10,970 nucleotides of DNA from Candidatus Eiseniibacteriota bacterium (GTDB taxonomy: Bacteria; Eisenbacteria; RBG-16-71-46; CAIMUX01; WJJG01), in NCBI GenBank assembly GCA_016867695.1, contig VGIY01000059.1, forward strand, positions 1-10,970. Direction: 5' to 3'. Shown piece after piece: positions 6,875 to 10,970 of the stretch. Under the pieces are notes generated by a model. That model saw only the letters and a list, made by a program, of their open reading frames with translations. It was not told the DNA's origin and did no database searches. Both the position numbers and the translations under genes were made by a program. The first letter of the stretch is position 1. Every line of letters starts with the position of its first letter.

Positions 6875-7777
6875 TCACGCGCGGGGCGCCGGCGCGGGCG
6901 GCGCCGGAAGGCGATGCCGGCGCCGCCCTTCGCTGTCCGCGAAGTAGCGCAGCAGCCGCCCCAGCGTCGCGCGCATCTCGCCCCGCGGCACGATCAGGTC
7001 GACGAAGCCATGCTCCTGCGTGAACTCGGCCCGCTGGAAGCCGGGGGGCAGCTCCTCGCGGATCGTCTCGCGGATCACCCGCGGCCCGGCGAAGCCGATC
7101 AGCGCGTTGGGCTCGGCCAGGATCACGTCGCCGAGCATGGCGAAGCTCGCGCTCACGCCGCCCGTGGTCGGGTCGGCGAGGATGGAGATGTAGGGCACGC
7201 CCTCCTCGTGCAGGCGCCCCAGCTCGGCGCAGGTCTTGGCCATCTGCATGAGCGAGAGGATCCCCTCGTGCATGCGCGCCCCGCCCGAGCAGGAGAGGAT
7301 GACGAGCGCGATGCGCTCCCGCCGCGCCAGCCCCCCCGCGCGGGCGATGCGCTCGCCGACGACCGAGCCCATGCTGCCGCCGAGGAAGTGGAAGTCCATC
7401 ACCGCCAGCACGAGCGGCTGCGACTCGATGCGCGCCCGGCCGGTCACCACCGCCTCGCGCGCCGGGTCCCCCGCCTGCTCCTCGAGGAGCTTGTCGGCGT
7501 AGCGGCCGCGGGCGTCGCTGAACTCCAGAGGGTCGACGCTCTGCACCTCGCCGAAGAGGGGCGTGAAGGAGCCCTCGTCGGCGAGGATGGCGACGTAGTC
7601 GGCGGCCGAGATGCGGAAGTGCGCGCCGCAGCGGCCGCAGGTCCAGAGTCTCCGCTCGACCTCGCGGCGATAGAGGATCTCGCCGCAGCCGGCGCACTTC
7701 ATCCAGACGCCGTCGGGCACCTCGCGCCGGCGAAAGGCCATCGGGAGCTGGGCCGATTTCTTGCGGAACCAGGTCAC
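6875..7777 (-). CDS. accD: AccD, acetyl-CoA carboxylase carboxyltransferase beta subunit
   Basis: AccD with AccA transfers the carboxyl group from carboxybiotin to acetyl-CoA, giving malonyl-CoA for fatty acid synthesis. The protein is 300 residues, normal for the family. It opens with WFRKK and carries the N-terminal zinc ribbon KCAGC...TCGRCGAHFR (C28, C31, C47, C50). Crotonase-fold motifs follow: FLGGSMGSVVGE, SCSGGARMHEGILSLMQMAK, PTTGGVSASFAMLGD and EPNALIGFAGPRVI. The GTG start at 7777 overlaps the tsaB stop (GTGA) and has GGGGAGAAGG just upstream. Upstream sequence in the same frame is low-complexity shadow of tsaB and was excluded. accA and the biotin subunits are not in this window. 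Confidence 0.96.
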   Translation of the reverse strand: MTWFRKKSAQLPMAFRRREVPDGVWMKCAGCGEILYRREVERRLWTCGRCGAHFRISAADYVAILADEGSFTPLFGEVQSVDPLEFSDARGRYADKLLEEQAGDPAREAVVTGRARIESQPLVLAVMDFHFLGGSMGSVVGERIARAGGLARRERIALVILSCSGGARMHEGILSLMQMAKTCAELGRLHEEGVPYISILADPTTGGVSASFAMLGDVILAEPNALIGFAGPRVIRETIREELPPGFQRAEFTQEHGFVDLIVPRGEMRATLGRLLRYFADSEGRRRHRLPAPPAPAPRA

Positions 7778-8565
7778 GCCTTCTCCCCGTCGAGGGGCCG
7801 CGCCGGGCCCGGCCCACACGCCCCGCCGGGCCGCGGGCGCTCCGCGGGACGCCGCGCCTCGCCGCCGCGCAGGTAGAGGGGCTGGAGCGCGTCGAGGGAG
7901 GCCCCAGAAGCCAACGCCTCCGCGGGCATCCGCTCGGCCAGCATCGCCACCGCCCCGGGCGCGGCCCCGACCACGGCCCCGGGCAACGCCAGCAGCTCCG
8001 CGGGCGAGCGGCCCGCCCGCGCCTCGTCCAGCGCGGCGAGCAGCGCCGGGACCCCGTCGCCGGCGCAGAGCAGGGGCAGTCTCCCCAGTTCGGCCGCCCG
8101 GCGCAAGGCCTCGCCCACCCAGGCGGCGGCCCCGGCCAGCGGCAGGGCGGCCGCGTGGAGAAGCGCCCGGTAGCCCTCCGGACCGTGCCAGCCGGCCGAG
8201 GCGAAGACCTCGCCCCGGCGCGGAGCCTCGGCGAGAAGCACCGGCTGTCCGCCCGCGCCGAGGGCGAGGATGCGCGCCTCGAACGCGGAGACTCCCGCCA
8301 GCGGCAGGCCCCAGCCGAGCGCCAGGCCCTTGGCCGTCGCCAGCCCCACGCGCACGCCGGTGAAGGAGCCGGGCCCGAGGGCGACGCCGAGCCGCGCGAG
8401 CGCCCCGCCCCCGGCGCCCAGGTCGGCCATCAGCCGGTCGATCTGCGGCAGGATGCGCTCGCTCGTCGCCGCCCGCGCGTCGCAGCGCAGCTCGGCCAGC
8501 AGCCGCCCCTCGCGCACGAGCGCGACCCCGCCGAGGATCGTCGAGGTGTCGATGCCCAGGACCAC
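7774..8565 (-). CDS. tsaB: TsaB, t6A tRNA modification subunit
   Basis: TsaB is the non-catalytic actin-like partner of TsaD in making threonylcarbamoyl-adenosine at position 37 of ANN-decoding tRNAs. The 263-residue product opens with LGIDTS and has SERILPQIDRLM, the hallmark LGPGSFTGVRVGLATAKGLA and APRRGEVFAS, and ends its fold at LQPLYLRGGEA, a typical TsaB finish. It lacks the HxxxH metal site that would mark TsaD. About 30 Pro/Gly/Arg-rich residues trail the fold. The GTG start shares one base with the tsaE stop (TAGTG), and GGGAGGAGG lies just before it, so translation is probably coupled. TsaD and TsaC are not in the window. Confidence 0.93.
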   Translation of the reverse strand: MVLGIDTSTILGGVALVREGRLLAELRCDARAATSERILPQIDRLMADLGAGGGALARLGVALGPGSFTGVRVGLATAKGLALGWGLPLAGVSAFEARILALGAGGQPVLLAEAPRRGEVFASAGWHGPEGYRALLHAAALPLAGAAAWVGEALRRAAELGRLPLLCAGDGVPALLAALDEARAGRSPAELLALPGAVVGAAPGAVAMLAERMPAEALASGASLDALQPLYLRGGEARRPAERPRPGGACGPGPARPLDGEKA

Positions 8566-9089
8566 TACCCCTCCTCCCGCGGGGGCGGGGCGCCGGCGGC
8601 CTCCCGGGTCGCGGTCTCTCCAGCCTCCTCACCGGGCGGCAGGTGCGGCCGCAGGCGGGCCCACCGGTCGGGGGGCGCCTCCACGACGACGCGCCGTCTC
8701 TCCCCGCCGGCGTGGGCCAGGCGCACGAGGATCGCCCGCTCAGGCAGCGCCGTCCCCAGGCGGTCGGCCCACTCGACGAAGCTGACGCCGCCGCCGTCCA
8801 TCCACTCCTCCCACTCGGCCAGCTCCGCGGAGGCGCCGGGAAGCTCCCAGCGGTAGAGGTCGAAGTGGTAGATCGGCAGCCGCCCCCGATAGACGTGGAC
8901 CAGCACGAAGGTCGGGGAGCGGACGCGGCCCGCGTAGCCGAGCGCGCGGCAGGCCCCCTCGGTGAAGCGCGTCTTGCCGCTGCCCAGCTCCCCGATCAGC
9001 GCGACGACGTCGGCCGGCTCCAGACCCGCCGCCAAACGCGCGGCGAGCGCCCGCGTCTCCTCCTCCCCCTGCGTCCAGGCCGCCCACAC
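8565..9089 (-). CDS. tsaE: TsaE, ATPase of the t6A complex
   Basis: TsaE is the P-loop ATPase that resets the TsaB-TsaD complex during t6A synthesis. Of its 174 residues, the first 150 or so match the family: Walker A GELGSGKT (33-40), RSPTFVLVHVY (57-67), IYHFDLYR (73-80, with D77) and FVEWADRL (104-111). The second residue of the Walker A, usually Asp, is Glu. The last 25-30 residues are a low-complexity tail. The start is GTG at 9089, with GGGGAGGGAG about 5 bases upstream; no nearer Met precedes Walker A. It lies 66 bases after the PorX-like gene and runs directly into tsaB. Confidence 0.94.
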   Translation of the reverse strand: MWAAWTQGEEETRALAARLAAGLEPADVVALIGELGSGKTRFTEGACRALGYAGRVRSPTFVLVHVYRGRLPIYHFDLYRWELPGASAELAEWEEWMDGGGVSFVEWADRLGTALPERAILVRLAHAGGERRRVVVEAPPDRWARLRPHLPPGEEAGETATREAAGAPPPREEG

Positions 9090-9155
9090 AGCCGCTCCCT
9101 CCCCGGTCGCCGCGCGCCTCTTCTCGCCGGCACCCTCCGCCCGGCGCCGCCCCGC

Positions 9156-10739
9156 TCACCCCCTCGCCGCGGGGGTCAGCGTCGCCACCGGCACGACCAT
9201 CTCCTCGAGGGAGATGCCGCCGTGCTGGAAGCTGCCGCGGAGCATGCGCTCGTGCTCGTGGCGGCCGTGATGGTAGACGAAGAAGTAGTCCTCGCGGGCG
9301 AAGAGGTGCGTCTCCGCCCCCGCGCCCGCGGGCAGGCCGTAGGCGCGGGCGTCGCGCACGAGCAGCCCCGCCTCGGGATCGACGGTCAGCGCCCGGCCGC
9401 GCTTGAAGCGCGGCCCGCCGACGACCTGGCGATCGGCGCCCACCAGCGCCGGCCGGCGCACCGCCAGGCTGCCATGGTCGGTCGTCACGATCGTCACCCG
9501 CTCCTGGCGGGCCATCTCGTGCAGCAGATCGAGCAGCGCCGAGCGCTCGAACCAGGTGCGCAGGTGCGCGCGCAGCGCGGCGGCGTCCTGGGCGAACTCG
9601 GTGAAGAGGGCGTCGCGGCTGCGCCCATGGGCGAAGGTGTCGACGAAGGTGAAGACGGTCGCCACCAGGTCGAGATCGGCGTAGCTGCCCGCCTGGCGCA
9701 GCAGCTCCTCGGCGTCGGCGCGGCTGGTCACCTTGGCGTACTGGAATCGCCGCGCGCCGAGGCCCTCGCGCCGCAGCAGCTCGCGGAGCAGCTCGCGCTC
9801 GAAGCGGTTGCGGCCGATCTCGTCCGCCTGGGCGTCGGTCCAGAGCTCCGGGTGGCGCGAGGCGATCTCCGCCGGCATGAGCCCGCTGAAGATGGCGTTG
9901 CGCGCGAAGGGGGTCGCCGTCGGCAGGATGGCGTAGTAGACGTCGTTCTCGCAGCGGAAGGCGGCCGGCAGGAGTTCCTCGAGCAGCAGCCACTGGTCCA
10001 GGCGCAGGCAGTCGATGACGATCAACGCGGCGCGGCGCCCGGCGTGGAGGAAGGGAACGAGCTTCTGCGGGAGCAGCTGCGGAGAGAGCAGCGGCCGGCT
10101 CTCGGCCTTGGCCCCGATCCAATCGGCGTAGCGGCCGGCGACGAAGCGCCCGAACGCCCGGTTGAGCTCGAGCAGCCGGGCGTCGAACGACTCGCGCAGG
10201 TGCGCCTCGGCGACCGCGTCGAGGGCCAGGTCCCAGCGCGCCGTGCTCAGCGCCTCGGCGGCCCACTCGCGCCAGCCCCAGTCGCCCAGCGGCGTCTCCT
10301 GCGCGGCGCCGAACTGGCGCACGTACTCGCGCACGGTCGCGCCCCGCTCCAAGCCGCGGGCCTCGAAGATGCGCTTGCAGGTCAGGAAGATCTGGCTCGG
10401 ATTGACCGGCTTGATCAGGTAGTCGCTGATGCGGCGCCCGAGCGCCTCGTTCATCAGGTGCTCTTCCTCGCTCTTGGTGATCATCACCACCGGCAGCCCC
10501 GGCCGCAGCCGCTGCAGCTCCTCGAGCACGGCCAGCCCGCCCATGCCCGGCATCATCTCGTCGAGCAGCACCAGGTCGAAGTCCTCCTGCTCGACCAGGT
10601 GCAGCCCGTCGGGGCCGTTGGCGACGCCGGTCACGCGGTAGCCCTTGCCCTCGAGGTAGAGCATGTGCGGGCGGAGCATGTCGATCTCGTCGTCGACCCA
10701 AAGGATGCGCTGGCGGCGGGGCGTCATCGGCGTTCCCAT
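9156..10739 (-). CDS. porX: PorX-like response regulator with PglZ phosphodiesterase domain
   Basis: PorX is a two-domain regulator that, with kinase PorY, controls type IX secretion in Bacteroidota; its PglZ domain has been reported to hydrolyse (cyclic) oligonucleotides. This 527-residue protein matches in layout and length (family about 520). The receiver spans 11-125: RILWVDDEID (D16, D17), phosphoacceptor D60 in LLDEMMPG, T88 in VMITKSEEEH, and K110 in DYLIKPVNP. A helical linker covers about 130-235. The PglZ/alkaline-phosphatase-fold part has likely zinc ligands D243 (VIDCLRLDQW), T274 (ILPTATPFARNAIFSGLMP), D367 and H371 (VDTFAHG), D421 and H422 (TTDHGS), and H506 (FQHGGISLEEMVVPV). 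No DNA-binding domain is seen. It follows a kinase gene by 25 bases. The ATG at 10739 has a poor ribosome site; the ATG at 10727 (residue 5), preceded by GGGA, may be the real start. The symbol rests on domain layout and remembered PorX motifs; T9SS control in this organism is inference. Confidence 0.88.
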   Translation of the reverse strand: MGTPMTPRRQRILWVDDEIDMLRPHMLYLEGKGYRVTGVANGPDGLHLVEQEDFDLVLLDEMMPGMGGLAVLEELQRLRPGLPVVMITKSEEEHLMNEALGRRISDYLIKPVNPSQIFLTCKRIFEARGLERGATVREYVRQFGAAQETPLGDWGWREWAAEALSTARWDLALDAVAEAHLRESFDARLLELNRAFGRFVAGRYADWIGAKAESRPLLSPQLLPQKLVPFLHAGRRAALIVIDCLRLDQWLLLEELLPAAFRCENDVYYAILPTATPFARNAIFSGLMPAEIASRHPELWTDAQADEIGRNRFERELLRELLRREGLGARRFQYAKVTSRADAEELLRQAGSYADLDLVATVFTFVDTFAHGRSRDALFTEFAQDAAALRAHLRTWFERSALLDLLHEMARQERVTIVTTDHGSLAVRRPALVGADRQVVGGPRFKRGRALTVDPEAGLLVRDARAYGLPAGAGAETHLFAREDYFFVYHHGRHEHERMLRGSFQHGGISLEEMVVPVATLTPAARG

Positions 10740-10764
10740 CCCGGGCGGGGCGGCACCGGCGGGT

Positions 10765-10970
10765 CTAGACCGGGAAGGAGATCACGAAGGTGGACCCCCG
10801 GCCCGGCTCGCTGCGCTCGACCCAGATGCGGCCGCCGTGATTCTCCTCGACGATGCGCTTGGCCAGCGTCAGGCCCAGGCCCCAGCCGCGGCTCTTGGTC
10901 GTGTAGCCGGGCGAGAAGATCTGGCGCACCTCGGTCCCGGTCATGCCCCGCCCCTCGTCGGCGATGCGCA
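10765..10970 (-). CDS. Sensor histidine kinase, C-terminal end only (cut by right edge)
   Basis: Sixty-seven codons before a TAG stop encode the end of a histidine kinase ATPase domain. The N-terminal sensor and the phospho-accepting His lie beyond the window. Visible are the G1 box DEGRGM, the F-box region IFSPGYTTK, and the G2 box GWGLGLTLAKRIVEENHGG, followed by GRGSTFVISFP. PGYTTKSRGWGLGL is very like the PGYTTKxRGWGLGL of Bacteroidota kinases that I remember, PorY among them. The stop is 25 bases before the PorX-like start, so this is very probably the cognate kinase. Calling it PorY would need the missing sensor part. Confidence 0.85.
   Translation of the reverse strand, partial: RIADEGRGMTGTEVRQIFSPGYTTKSRGWGLGLTLAKRIVEENHGGRIWVERSEPGRGSTFVISFPV

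Noticed and set aside
4920..6947. A 675-codon open frame on the plus strand
   Set aside because: It is antisense to the ROK kinase and folC, is of low complexity, and shows no recognisable domain.
6864..7817. Upstream extension of the folC frame
   Set aside because: It overlaps accD, whose motifs are unmistakable; FolC homology begins at the ATG at 6863.
7778..8632. Upstream extension of the accD frame
   Set aside because: It overlaps tsaB and encodes Arg/Gly-rich sequence; AccD homology begins at WFRKK after the GTG at 7777.
8740..10701. A 653-codon minus-strand frame over porX and tsaE
   Set aside because: It is shifted one frame from the PorX-like gene, is Arg/Ala-rich, and has no domain; the receiver and PglZ motifs lie in the other frame.

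Overview
This is a very GC-rich window (well over 65% by eye). All nine recognisable genes lie on the minus strand and read from right to left. Two of them run off the window edges. The gene content points to a diderm bacterium with lipopolysaccharide. The mix of a PorX-type response regulator/PglZ protein, a PorY-like histidine kinase end, and an LptD with the C-terminal style seen in Bacteroidota relatives suggests a high-GC lineage of, or near, the FCB group (for example Eisenbacteria- or Gemmatimonadota-like). That placement is an inference from protein style; no rRNA or marker tree is available here.

Layout in transcription order. At the right edge is the last 67 residues of a sensor histidine kinase. 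After 25 bases comes a 527-residue PorX-like response regulator with a complete-looking PglZ phosphodiesterase domain. After 66 bases follows a tightly packed run: tsaE, tsaB (1-base overlap), accD (4-base overlap), folC (11-base gap), a ROK-family sugar kinase (14-base overlap) and lptD (4-base overlap). Five of these six (all but folC) start with GTG, and the overlaps imply translational coupling, so the run is probably one operon. A 140-base spacer then carries a good sigma70-like promoter with two small inverted repeats. It precedes a HEPN-domain gene that runs off the left edge.

How the genes fit together. The kinase and PorX look like a cognate two-component pair; in Bacteroidota PorX/PorY control type IX secretion and envelope functions. 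The operon behind them mixes housekeeping steps: tRNA t6A modification (TsaE, TsaB), the first step of fatty acid synthesis (AccD), folate polyglutamylation (FolC), hexose phosphorylation (ROK) and LPS insertion into the outer membrane (LptD). The accD-folC pair is an old, widespread arrangement. The HEPN gene has its own promoter, a less GC-biased codon mix and a toxin/antitoxin-like family relationship, so it looks like a separate accessory unit.

The least ordinary items are the PorX-like protein beside its kinase and tsaE, the oversized LptD (1297 residues) with a 12-residue tandem repeat and a glycine-rich barrel loop, and the HEPN gene with palindromes over its promoter. I see no tRNA, rRNA, CRISPR array, insertion sequence or clear intrinsic terminator.
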